Shown: positions 9,094 to 18,040 of the stretch, in pieces
Layout: each line of letters opens with the position of its first letter
Numbering within the stretch: position 1 is the stretch's first letter
From: Nitrospirota bacterium
Lineage (GTDB): Bacteria > Nitrospirota > Nitrospiria > Nitrospirales > UBA8639
DNA: 64,000 nucleotides
Assembly: GCA_029864405.1 (NCBI GenBank)
Contig: JAOTTP010000007.1
Coordinates: forward strand, 1 to 64,000
Direction: 5' to 3'
The notes under the pieces: model-generated
The model's database searches: none
Seen by the model: only the letters and a program-made list of their open reading frames with translations
What the model was told of the DNA's origin: nothing
Made by a program: the position numbers and the translations under genes

Positions 9094-10172
9094 TTCAACC
9101 CATAAGTGCACCACGGGCTCGTCCAGTTCTATTTGGTTGAGTCAGCTGCGTGAACACTTCCCATGGGGTTTGAAACCCCAAACACTTGCGGGGGCGATGA
9201 TTCATGGCCTCCACCGCGGCGAAGACCTCCTCCTTCGACACCTTGTTCAGCCTCATCCCCTTGGGGAAATATTGCCGTAGCAACCCATTACTATTCTCAT
9301 TTAAGCCCCGCTCCCAACTGTGGTACGGCCGGGCAAAGAATCCCTGGCAGTCTGACGCCTGGGCAATGGCGGCATGCCCGCTGAACTCCCGGCCATTGTC
9401 ATACGTGATGGTGTGGGTCCAGTCCTTCCACGCCGCTAAGAGAGGGTGGTGATGGCCTGGGTCGTCAACTCTGCGGTTTTTCGCAGGATCGGCAAGGCCA
9501 GAAAGAGTCGGGACCGCCGCTCCGCCAAGGTCACGATCGCTCCGTGGTGGTCCTTGCCGATGATCAAATCGGCTTCCCAATCCCCCACTCGCGACCGGGT
9601 GTCCACCCCGGCGGGACGGTCCGCAATATCCACTCGGCCGGGAATTGTCCCACGATAATCCTTGGCGCCATAGCGTTGGCGTCGAGGCTTCGCTTGGTGA
9701 CGTAAGCCACGATAGAGCTGTCCCCCTTGTTGCTTCTCCTTGAGTACGAACCGATAGACGGTTGCCGGGTTGATCGAGATGGCCTGTTCCAACCGTAACC
9801 GCCCACGAATGTGCTCCGGGCTCCACCAGGCTTGGAGTTTCTCTTGGATATACGCACATACCGTCTCCGTCAGTTTCATGGCTTTGGGCTTCTCCTGGTG
9901 CCGGTACTCAGCCAGGTGCTGGGCTTGTTGATAGCGATAGCCTTTCTGGCCGGTGTTCCGTTTGAGTTCCCGACTCAGGGTCGTGTGAGACCGCCCCATG
10001 GCCTTTGCCATGGCCCGAAGGGAGGTCGCTTGCTTGCTCATGGTGTACAAACAATACCGTTCTTCCTGGGTCAGCTGCGTATAACGCTGTGTCATTTTGG
10101 CACCTCCTCCTTGAGTTGGCCCAGGATTCTACCAGCGGGCCAACGGGTGAGGTGGTGCACTTATTATGTGAA
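9094..10172 (-). mobile_element. IS30-family insertion sequence with disrupted transposase
   Basis: Inverted repeats lie at 9094-9114 (TTCAACCCATAAGTGCACCAC) and 10152-10172 (reverse complement TTCACATAATAAGTGCACCAC), 17 of 21 identical, bounding one transposase reading frame. Size is about 1.08 kb. The right flank shows no obvious target duplication. The repeats share the TTCAAC...TAAGTGCA core with the IS30 element at 2105-3165 and the orientation is the same. Confidence 0.85.
9095..10095 (-). pseudogene. IS30-family transposase interrupted by a frameshift
   Basis: The first 219 residues (10095 down to 9436) carry the helix-turn-helix (SHTTLSRELKRN) and the first catalytic Asp (VGDWEADLIIGK), then hit a TAG. 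The rest of the DDE domain continues in the -1 frame: YDNGREFSGH, RGLNENSNGLLRQYFPKG and the conserved NHRPRKCLGFQTP tail. The shift lies near 9438-9450 at a CTCTCT tract, consistent with a 1-base deletion. No canonical slippery heptamer is present, so programmed frameshifting looks unlikely. The start ATG follows AAGGAGGAGG. Confidence 0.85.
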
Positions 10173-11163
10173 CTCAAGGATGATAATGATGGAGCGATCA
10201 TAGAATAAAACAAGCTCATGTTTATTGTTTTAGGAAATCATCTTTCCCTCACCAAATCCTGGTGAAAATTCTTCTGATTGGATATGTTGTTGAGTCAGAC
10301 GTTTGGGACACCTTTTTATTAAAATCAGAAATATACGCATTGTCTGTTTCCTTCCTTAAGACATCCACCAAATAGATAGAAAATATGAAGAGGTAGATCC
10401 AGATAATATAAGGGCTAAACCTCCGCCACCTCTCTCTTAGATCCAAATCAGGATGCGCCAGATTCAACCAACGTATAATATAGTTTTCTCGTATTCTCCT
10501 TTATCTAAATTGCCATCTACTGTGCGAATAAAATGAGACGACAGCACGTCATTCCCTTTCCACAACCTTCGGGTTGTTCTGTGAAAACAAACATTGAAAA
10601 CCTCTCCAGCGAAAAAGGTAATCTTAGGATGATGAACAGGGAAATGAGTGATAAAGAGAACCCGGAGACTCAATATAAAAATAACAAACTGATGCTGTGG
10701 CGTTTATCCGAAAAATGAAGCCGCGTTGAACCACTATTTTCGGTGCGGCTTAACACCGTAACTCCGCAGGTGGGGCTTCAACCCCAACGTTGGCTAGGGG
10801 ATACAGAAAATTCCACCTACATCTTCATGGGGTAATTTTTTTGACGAAATAGCAAGAAATCCAGCAGGAGGAAGTGACATTGTTGCAAATGAAGCGCGAC
10901 ATCTCAAGAAATTTGAAATACCCTTTATTGAGGGACTTTATCACCAGTATCAACGAAGCATTGAGTCATTGCGTAGCTCCATCGGAACTTGCCAATTCAG
11001 GGCAGATACACCTTCTTCAAACCGTCCCAAAAAAAATTGGGAAGGGCATCATGGAAAGAGGAGATGGAGAGGATTGTTGATCAAGCAACAAAATTGGAGT
11101 ACTTGCCACCCCCGCAATTCATCTAACCATCTCAATACGTTTACGAGTTAACGACTTCTATGC
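10173..11163. other. Gene-poor interval with small unconvincing ORFs
   Basis: About 1 kb with no recognisable gene. It contains a 6-bp hairpin closed by a TTCG tetraloop (10562-10577). A stretch near 10870-11000 on the plus strand reads as plausible peptide but has no start or family resemblance. Short minus-strand frames at 10249-10673 include one hydrophobic segment but rely on TTG starts. It may be decayed sequence next to the IS element. Confidence 0.4.
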
Positions 11164-12450
11164 CTACACAATTTGCTTTTCCACTCCTCTCCTGAGCTTC
11201 GAAAAAGCCACACTCGTCCCGACAAGTATCCAAAACAGATAGGAATGGCTGCCGCCGAAACTGTCATCGAAAAATATGCGAATCGAAAATCCAAGGACCA
11301 TCAGAAGAATTCCCATCTGCAACCACCGACTTTCAGGGGTTGTGGCTTTGGTAAATTCTTTATAGACGAATGTTCCCACTTTGGTTAACAACCAAAGAAA
11401 GAAGACCAATCCTGGCAGGCCGGTCCCGGTCGCCACCATGAGATACCAGTTATGTGGCTTTTCTGGAATATCTGGGATCCCTCGATTAGCAGCCTCCAAT
11501 TCAACAATGCGTTGTCCATGGCGCTTTTCTAAAATAGGCACGCCATAACCGACTCCAATGATTGGATGGTCCAGGAGATCTGCAGCACTGAGGTTCCATA
11601 CTGCCAACCGAGCCTTGACAGTCCAGGGATCAAAGGTCTCACGATGTAATCCCAATTGACCAAGGACGACTCCGAGGGTAAGGAATGCAGCGATTCCTAT
11701 GACCAGCAACCTGAATGTGTAACGCTTATGAACAAGAAACCCTCCAACAACTATTTGCGTCAGACATGCCAACCAGACACCACGACTATATGAAAGCACG
11801 AGGGCAGAGAGAGAGAGGAGCATTCCACAGACCAACATCAACCGTTTCCCTGAACCAGTCACCGCCAAGAATCCCGTGATGAACAGGGGGAAAACCATCA
11901 ACACATTGGTACTCAGCCAGGTAAAGTCTGCGCCGTCTACTTTGGGAAAACCCGCACGAATCGTGCGATCCAAAAGATTCCCTCCTCGTTCCAAAAAATC
12001 AAGAAGAGAATAGGCGTAACACGCGATGGCTCCCAACAGAAGAACGGGGAGAATTTTTTTTTGAAAATACTCTTCCCGTTGTTCCTGCACAATCAAACAA
12101 GTGCCATAGAACACGGCAAGCTGTGCCACAACTTTTTGCCATTCCCTCAAACTGATCCATGGATCAATTGAAAAAGGAATCGTGAACGCAATCCATCCCA
12201 CAAAAAAGAGAAATGGAGTAAGAAGCGAAGCATGGATCCAGAGAGGTTTTCGCTCAGATACGCAAAGGAGTACCGCCATACCGAGAAGAGGGAAAAAGAA
12301 ATACTCTTGGATATGAAACAGTCGGGGAGAAAATCCTAAGAGAATGACCGCACAAAGCCCCCACCCCAGAACCGTCCAAAGGCCAGAACTGGAAAAAAGC
12401 CTTGCATTTAAAGTATTGTTGGCTTGTCCCACGTCCAAGCGGATGCTCAT
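11164..12450 (-). CDS. O-antigen ligase/polymerase-like membrane protein
   Basis: 428 residues with about 10-12 hydrophobic segments throughout. Toward the C-terminus a large periplasmic loop contains the conserved P-H-N-W-Y-L motif followed by A-T-G-T-G-L-P-G-L, as in the Wzy_C (O-antigen ligase WaaL / polymerase Wzy) family. An S-R-G-x-W-L segment sits around residue 225, also typical. It should act in the inner membrane, either transferring a lipid-linked glycan to lipid A core or polymerising repeat units; sequence alone does not separate the two. The neighbour kdsD, 225 bp upstream on the same strand, makes a lipopolysaccharide sugar precursor, which supports an envelope role. Confidence 0.8.
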   Translation of the reverse strand: MSIRLDVGQANNTLNARLFSSSGLWTVLGWGLCAVILLGFSPRLFHIQEYFFFPLLGMAVLLCVSERKPLWIHASLLTPFLFFVGWIAFTIPFSIDPWISLREWQKVVAQLAVFYGTCLIVQEQREEYFQKKILPVLLLGAIACYAYSLLDFLERGGNLLDRTIRAGFPKVDGADFTWLSTNVLMVFPLFITGFLAVTGSGKRLMLVCGMLLSLSALVLSYSRGVWLACLTQIVVGGFLVHKRYTFRLLVIGIAAFLTLGVVLGQLGLHRETFDPWTVKARLAVWNLSAADLLDHPIIGVGYGVPILEKRHGQRIVELEAANRGIPDIPEKPHNWYLMVATGTGLPGLVFFLWLLTKVGTFVYKEFTKATTPESRWLQMGILLMVLGFSIRIFFDDSFGGSHSYLFWILVGTSVAFSKLRRGVEKQIV

Positions 12451-12675
12451 CGGATCAATTCATTTGAGACAAGTGGATCTGACCTTCAACCCAATCCTCA
12501 ATCGCCGTTCACGGGTGAGCAAAAGCACTTGAAACGTTTTGACAAACACGCAGGTGGTCAAACTTCCTGCATTCAAGGAATCTTCATGAATGCTAACCCC
12601 CGCGCCGTATCCTTCTTCGGACGACGCGCCCCTCGACCCAGAGCCAAAGCTCATCCCCTAGACTGCGAGTCTTTG

Positions 12676-13641
12676 TTACAAGCCACGGGAGATGAGATCG
12701 TGAATATGAATCATGCCGACGACTTTTTCCTGTCGATCAAGGACCGGAAGCACTGAGATGGGCTTTTCTCGTTTCTCCATAAATTGAAGAGCTTTGATGG
12801 CTTTTTCATCCTGGTACACCCAACTGGGCTTTGGATTCATTATCGCTCCAATCGTGAGTGAAAAGAGGTCTTGCCCCTCCTCCAACACTCGACGAATGTC
12901 AAAATCAGTGATCAATCCCAATAAACGACCTTCATCATCAATCACGGAAACCGCCCCTGCACGTTTACTCGTCATCTCACACAGCATGACCTGAATCGTG
13001 TGGGAGAGACGAATAATGGCGTTCCCTTCACCCGTTCGCATCAGATCCCCAACGTTCAAAAGCAGGCGTTTTCCCAATTGGCCCCCAGGGTGAAGCAAGG
13101 CAAAGTCTGCAGGTTGAAAGTTTCTCAATTTCATCAAAGCCATGGCCAGCGCATCCCCTAAGACCAAGGCTACAGTTGTGCTACAGGTTGGTGCCATATT
13201 GAGCGGACACGCTTCTTCTTGAATTGGCGTCACAAGAACAAGATCGCTCCCTCGGGCCAGGGTGGAGTTTGCCTGCGCCGTAATGGCAATAATTCGGGCG
13301 CCAATTTTTCGAATAAACGGAAGCAGTGCTAACAATTCTTCGCTTTCCCCTGACTTTCCCACCGCAATCACCATATCGTCTTTCGCCACGATCCCGATAT
13401 CCCCATGCATCCCCTCAGAGCCGTGCAAAAACACCGCAGGCGTGCCGGTGGACACCATCGTGGCCGAAATTTTGTTCGCAATCAGGCCGGATTTTCCTAC
13501 CCCTGTGAGAATCACTTTTCCCTGACAGGCCTGCAGCATCTTTACGGCCTCCTCGAAGGGAGGACCTAAGCTCTCCTCAAGGTGCGCAATAGCTTGGGCT
13601 TCTAGCCGGATCACCCGACGAAGTTCTTGAAGAATATCCAT
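12676..13641 (-). CDS. kdsD: D-arabinose 5-phosphate isomerase (KdsD/KpsF)
   Basis: 321 residues, the usual length. The N-terminal SIS domain (about 30-175) includes GVGKSGLIANKISATMVSTG and HGSEGMHGDIG, the sugar-phosphate-binding and catalytic regions of KdsD/KpsF/GutQ. Two CBS domains follow (about 205-260 and 270-321). The enzyme converts ribulose 5-phosphate to arabinose 5-phosphate in the cytoplasm, the first step toward Kdo for lipopolysaccharide. The S-E-G-M-H-G-D motif distinguishes it from generic SIS proteins. It is read toward the O-antigen ligase-like gene. Highly confident in family; kdsD versus a capsule-specific kpsF paralogue cannot be decided here. Confidence 0.92.
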   Translation of the reverse strand: MDILQELRRVIRLEAQAIAHLEESLGPPFEEAVKMLQACQGKVILTGVGKSGLIANKISATMVSTGTPAVFLHGSEGMHGDIGIVAKDDMVIAVGKSGESEELLALLPFIRKIGARIIAITAQANSTLARGSDLVLVTPIQEEACPLNMAPTCSTTVALVLGDALAMALMKLRNFQPADFALLHPGGQLGKRLLLNVGDLMRTGEGNAIIRLSHTIQVMLCEMTSKRAGAVSVIDDEGRLLGLITDFDIRRVLEEGQDLFSLTIGAIMNPKPSWVYQDEKAIKALQFMEKREKPISVLPVLDRQEKVVGMIHIHDLISRGL

Positions 13642-14078
13642 AAGAATCTGGGCTATTGGTCTCTAAGGAAACAGGCTATTCTGGCAACGAATTATTGGAG
13701 ATAAAACTACCATTAGATGAACAACTCCATATGTCGGTGTCATAGGAAAGGCGCAGGCTTCGTACCGTACCCGAGGAGCACCTTTGCCATACTGAAAAAC
13801 CTACAAACACATTTCCTAATGACACACAGTAAAGAGGAAGGGAATCGGTGATAGGAGGAACTCTTGTCCCTTTTGGGAATTGCCTCTTTCCCTGGGAGAT
13901 AGCCAATGAACATTCAAGTGTATCAATACACAAAATCGTGATTTTGGTCAAGTTGATGCAGGACGCAACTTCCTGAGTTGCATCAGTACAATGAACCTTC
14001 CTGTAAAAGCTGTTATCTCCTCCACCGAACCTGGTACAAAGAAGGAAACCGAGCCATTTTGAAAGGCCCACACAGGAT
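13642..14078. other. Divergent intergenic region
   Basis: 437 bp between kdsD (minus) and the hypothetical gene at 14079 (plus). It presumably holds both promoters; I could not assign -35/-10 elements with confidence. A 143-residue minus-strand frame crosses it but overlaps the downstream gene start and lacks protein character. Confidence 0.5.
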
Positions 14079-14774
14079 ATGAAAACCCCAAAATTATCAC
14101 CTGCCACGACTCAAGAAATTACCAGAATGTACAATGCTCTGGACTATGATCGGCTCGGACCGATTTATTGCGACGAAGGTGGAGACGCGTTTTGGCAGGA
14201 TCGCCGAGGACCCTGCAAAAAGCTGGGGATCGCGATTGCGAAAGCCCTCCGAGCCCGCTTACCACCCCTGGGTCGAAGTTTATATGTGGGCGCGGGAGTC
14301 CCAGAGATTCCCGTCTTGCTCATGGAACGCCTGGAATTGAATCGAACGGTATGCCCCTATAATCTTCGACAAGCAGAAGTGGATATCCTTAACCAGGCTG
14401 GAGGACACAATGAAATACCATTTTACTGCGGGTCGGCGGAGGCGGCGATAGGCAACGTTGATCATCTTTGGATCGTCAGCGTCTTGAATGACCCGGAAGA
14501 ATTCCCCAATCTCTCGGTCCTTTTTTCATACGGCCGTGCGGATCCTCTAGCATTTGACACATCGGCCTTTACCCACGAACGGGAGACGGGAATTCGCTTA
14601 TTCGCCAATTGCATGGCCAAACTGACCAAGCCAGGGTTGCTCACGACCTCGGTTGAGGAAATGCCCTGGGTTGATCACTGGTGTCGGTCACATAACATTC
14701 CGTATCAAGTCGAAGAGCGGACATATCCAACAGCATTGGTCGGCGATCCCGTATGTTTTATACGCATAGGATGA
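14079..14774 (+). CDS. Hypothetical protein with Rossmann-like segment
   Basis: 231 residues, not recognised. A glycine motif in a beta-turn-alpha context (about residues 64-80, LYVGAGVPEIPVLLMERL) resembles the SAM-binding strand of class I methyltransferases. The rest of the protein does not show further methyltransferase motifs clearly. No signal peptide or membrane segment; probably cytoplasmic. It lies 61 bp upstream of a Gfo/Idh/MocA oxidoreductase on the same strand, so the two may be cotranscribed. Confidence 0.7.
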   Translation: MKTPKLSPATTQEITRMYNALDYDRLGPIYCDEGGDAFWQDRRGPCKKLGIAIAKALRARLPPLGRSLYVGAGVPEIPVLLMERLELNRTVCPYNLRQAEVDILNQAGGHNEIPFYCGSAEAAIGNVDHLWIVSVLNDPEEFPNLSVLFSYGRADPLAFDTSAFTHERETGIRLFANCMAKLTKPGLLTTSVEEMPWVDHWCRSHNIPYQVEERTYPTALVGDPVCFIRIG

Positions 14775-14835
14775 GAACACCCTCTCTATATTTTTCCATC
14801 ACTCACGCAGGACAAGGGAGGGAACCAGCGCCATC

Positions 14836-15804
14836 ATGAAACCCATTCCCATCGGATTGATTGGCGTAGGACGACACGGCTCCCGTTACCTTCAACATTT
14901 GCTCTCCGTCGAGACGGGAGGAAGATTGATCGCCATCAGCCGAAGAAACATGGAAGAAGGCATCCGGCTTGCTACAGAACACTCCCTCCGTTTTTACCCG
15001 AACTATCACGATCTCTTGGCCGATTCGGCTATTCAAGCCGTTCTGATCGTGACTCCTCCCTCACTCAATCTCCCCATTGCCTTAGAAGCCATTCAACACG
15101 GCAAAGCCGTTCTTCTGGAAAAACCCCTCGCCCTTAACCAGTCCCAAGGTCGCCGGATCGTTGAGGCCGCCACCAAAGCTAAAATCCCCTTTATGACCGC
15201 TCACACTCTGCGGTACGAGCCAGCGATCCGACAATTGCAAGACATCGCCTCATCCTTAGGCCAATGGCAATATCTTGTTTGCACCATGCGATTCGAAACA
15301 CGCCCAGCGTCGCCTGAAAAAAACACGTCATGGAACAATTATGGGGCCCTCATGGAATTTGGAATTCACTTACTGGATCTAGTCCGCGTTCTCACTCAGG
15401 ATGAGGTCCATTCGGTATCCGCTGATATTGATCGGCCTACGGCCCAGGATCCGGAACATCGGGCGTATATTAAACTGATCACTCGTAGGGGACTTCCCTG
15501 TTATCTCGACATTTCACGTGTCAGCCAGGGACGAGTCACCCGCGCAGAAATCATGGGTGCGGAAGGACAAGCATTAGCCGACTGGACAACCGGCATCGTT
15601 CGAAAGATTTCCAGCGGCAACAAGATATCCGACTACCCCTGTCCTCCCTGTGCAACGTTGGTTGAGGTGCTTAGAGACTTTTGTCAGGCGATTCGAACCG
15701 GAAGTCCGATGCCGGTTACCGCAAAAGATGGGTTACAAGCAGTAGAACTTGCCGATGCGTGTTACCGATCGGCACAAACCGGAAAACCAGTTTTCCTCAA
15801 TTAA
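14836..15804 (+). CDS. Gfo/Idh/MocA-family NAD(P)-dependent oxidoreductase
   Basis: 322 residues, typical length. The N-terminal Rossmann fold has IGLIGVGRHGSRYLQHL (GxGxxG class). V-T-P-P-S-L-N follows strand 4, and the EKPLAL motif (about residues 95-100) carries the catalytic-site Lys of the family. The C-terminal alpha/beta domain runs from about residue 125. Family members oxidise or reduce sugars, inositols or sugar-nucleotides; the substrate cannot be read from the sequence. Its position near lipopolysaccharide genes makes a sugar-modifying role plausible. A GGGAGGG ribosome-binding-like sequence lies rather far (about 14 bases) from the ATG. Confidence 0.85.
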   Translation: MKPIPIGLIGVGRHGSRYLQHLLSVETGGRLIAISRRNMEEGIRLATEHSLRFYPNYHDLLADSAIQAVLIVTPPSLNLPIALEAIQHGKAVLLEKPLALNQSQGRRIVEAATKAKIPFMTAHTLRYEPAIRQLQDIASSLGQWQYLVCTMRFETRPASPEKNTSWNNYGALMEFGIHLLDLVRVLTQDEVHSVSADIDRPTAQDPEHRAYIKLITRRGLPCYLDISRVSQGRVTRAEIMGAEGQALADWTTGIVRKISSGNKISDYPCPPCATLVEVLRDFCQAIRTGSPMPVTAKDGLQAVELADACYRSAQTGKPVFLN

Positions 15805-15815
15805 TTCATGCATCT

Positions 15816-16613
15816 TCATGACCGGCCTCCCCGCATCTGTGATCGCCACTGCTCATAGGCATCATGGATGGAAGACCCTTTTCTACGATAGGCTGCGTCG
15901 GCTTGGGCAAAGACTTTCTCTATCAATTCCCAATCTAGTCGAGAAACATTGTAGCGTTGAAAGGTGTGAGCAATAGCAGGCTGATTCCAAATTGGCACTT
16001 TTTTGTCATAGCTCAGGAGAGCCTCTAACACCTTGGATGTCAGACCACTCTGGTGAATCGACGGCAAAAGCGCCGCATCTTCCATTTCAAACCGGTCATC
16101 AACCGCTTCTGATAGATAGTCACTCAACTCTGAAGCTTCCGATCTGACTAAGGCCGACTGCAATTGAATGAGGCCATGAATCAGTTGATTGGCCTGGGAG
16201 GTCCCATCAGGCGGGAGAACATTGACACCTTCAAACGTGGCTAAGAGGGCCATGACGGAACCAACCAAGACCGAACCAGTTCCCTTTGAAGAAAATTCTG
16301 GTGATGACTGGGGAGGGGCAACATCACGATGAACAAAAAATGTACGACTAAGGGCCCATTCTGTATTCATATAGGCTAATCGAGCGCTCATCTTCTCCTT
16401 CTGAATTGGCTCAAAATCCTCTAATCTCGCCAGGGACCGATTCTCCAGGTTTTCTTCACTTCCACTCACAGTGGAAAATCCTGCGAGCGTGAGAACCACC
16501 CCTACCCATAAAGTCAACCAGATCCGCGAGACTTTACTTTGGTCGCACTGGTGCATCACCTGACTCATGCCTGTCACATGTCTTTTGATTCTATGAATCA
16601 TTTGGCGTGTCAT
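15816..16613 (-). CDS. Hypothetical exported or membrane-anchored protein
   Basis: 265 residues, not recognised. A basic N-terminus is followed by one hydrophobic segment (about 29-49, W-L-T-L-W-V-G-V-V-L-T-L-A-G-F), which could be a long signal peptide or a membrane anchor. The rest is soluble, helix-prone and without cysteine pairs or known motifs. The ATG is preceded by AAAGGAAAT. It converges with the oxidoreductase gene (stops 11 bp apart). Confidence 0.65.
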   Translation of the reverse strand: MTRQMIHRIKRHVTGMSQVMHQCDQSKVSRIWLTLWVGVVLTLAGFSTVSGSEENLENRSLARLEDFEPIQKEKMSARLAYMNTEWALSRTFFVHRDVAPPQSSPEFSSKGTGSVLVGSVMALLATFEGVNVLPPDGTSQANQLIHGLIQLQSALVRSEASELSDYLSEAVDDRFEMEDAALLPSIHQSGLTSKVLEALLSYDKKVPIWNQPAIAHTFQRYNVSRLDWELIEKVFAQADAAYRRKGSSIHDAYEQWRSQMRGGRS

Positions 16614-16865
16614 ATTTCCTTTTTAGCCCAATCAATGTGCAAAGATCCGGCCTCCTGATGCCGAGAGGCAACCTGCAGATTTTTCCTCTTTCAGGAATTT
16701 TTTCCGATTTGGCGGAAGGACCTTCCCTTTCCTTACTTTCCATTTTCATGAAAACCCATAGCTTTCTTCCCCTCTCGGCCCAAACAGGATACCGGTACCA
16801 TATTTGCTTGGAGTGACTACTGAAGAGCCCACTTTTACCCTTCGCATCTTACCAGGAGCCACCCC

Positions 16866-17792
16866 ATGGACACCTCTCAACTGCCTTACCCCAAACAACC
16901 AATGAACTCGAACCTCGCCCGATCGCTTCGTTATTACCAAAAGGGCGCCTTAAACCCAGAAGCCTGGTTTTCAATTGTGGAAGACGATTACACAAAAATC
17001 TTGGGTGCCGTGAATTGGGATTCGCTGTTCCCGGAGCACAACTCAGACTATCAAGTATTAGACATTGGATGTGGAACCGGACGATTTCCAATGATGTTGC
17101 AGGCGCGTCTTCCGTCAACAATCTGTCTTCATTATGATTATTTGGACCCTTCCCGGTATTGTCTCTCCACCTGCAACCAGTCTCTCCATCAGCCCTTTCT
17201 TCCCAGAAATGCCTGGCAAACCACATGGGAGCATGCTGAAAATGTCCTGGCTCCAGGTTCCTACGATGTGGCATGGGCCATTCAGTCCCTCTATTGTTTG
17301 GATCATGCCTCCCTCCATGCTTCCTTGTCCCGGCTCATCGGAGCTCTACACCCCTTTCGGGGAACTGCATGCATTGTCCTCGCCAAACAAGAAGCCTTTT
17401 TTTCACAAGCGCATCAGACCTTCTTTCAAGAATTTTCCCCTCATGCCCCAATGCCCTATCTTTCTGCGGAATCGGTGGTTGCTGGTTTAGAAAAATTGGG
17501 AGCCATCTCCACCATTCGAGAAGTAGCCTGCACCCATAGCATTTCAATCCGCCATGATCGCCTCTTGGAACAATACCTCCAACAATCCGTCATGGATTCA
17601 ACCCCACTGCCAATCTGGATCCAGCAGCCCAGATTACGACAGCTTCTAGAGTCCTACCGTCATGGAGACACCTATCATTTTACCAATCCATATTGGCTCA
17701 TATTGTGTACTCCCCCATCAGCAGGAACCGGAGGGAAGCTCCGGTTACAGCGCTACCTTACCTCGGTGACATCTCGTAAACTCGCCTCCTAG
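16866..17792 (+). CDS. Class I SAM-dependent methyltransferase
   Basis: 308 residues. Motif I VLDIGCGTGRF (about 61-71) is the SAM-binding glycine loop. An acidic-turn region H-Y-D-Y-L-D-P follows, then motif IV-like YDVAWAIQSLYCLDH (about 132-146). No transmembrane segment. The ATG follows AGGAG with good spacing. The acceptor substrate is unknown; it is transcribed alone in front of ilvD with a 248-bp gap. Confidence 0.8.
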   Translation: MDTSQLPYPKQPMNSNLARSLRYYQKGALNPEAWFSIVEDDYTKILGAVNWDSLFPEHNSDYQVLDIGCGTGRFPMMLQARLPSTICLHYDYLDPSRYCLSTCNQSLHQPFLPRNAWQTTWEHAENVLAPGSYDVAWAIQSLYCLDHASLHASLSRLIGALHPFRGTACIVLAKQEAFFSQAHQTFFQEFSPHAPMPYLSAESVVAGLEKLGAISTIREVACTHSISIRHDRLLEQYLQQSVMDSTPLPIWIQQPRLRQLLESYRHGDTYHFTNPYWLILCTPPSAGTGGKLRLQRYLTSVTSRKLAS

Positions 17793-18040
17793 GAACTTCA
17801 CGAGCGAAGCCGCACTCCTTCCATTTCAGCAGACAAGCCTGCCTGTCTCGCCGTCCTCTATATTCCCTCCTCATGCTGATTGAGATGGAAATCATGATTG
17901 CTATGGCTGAAATTACTTGCCAATCTTTTGTCCCTCCAGCATTGACCCTTTTCCTAGAGTTATGAGACATTCAGGCATCGAATCATTGATTGACCCTATA
18001 TTCCATTCATAAACGGTTGTGATCGAAGGAGCGCTTTTTC

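Noticed and set aside
10249-10673. Two overlapping short minus-strand ORFs, one with a hydrophobic helix
   Set aside because: Both need TTG starts, no ribosome-binding site and no recognisable family; kept only as a note on the gene-poor interval.
10740-10800. Possible tRNA-like or structured RNA (paired GGGG/CCCC near a TTCAA motif)
   Set aside because: No acceptor stem, anticodon arm or T-arm consensus could be fitted.
13676-14107. 143-codon minus-strand ORF between kdsD and the hypothetical gene
   Set aside because: Overlaps the start of the plus-strand gene, and composition (many Cys, Ser, no domain) is not protein-like.
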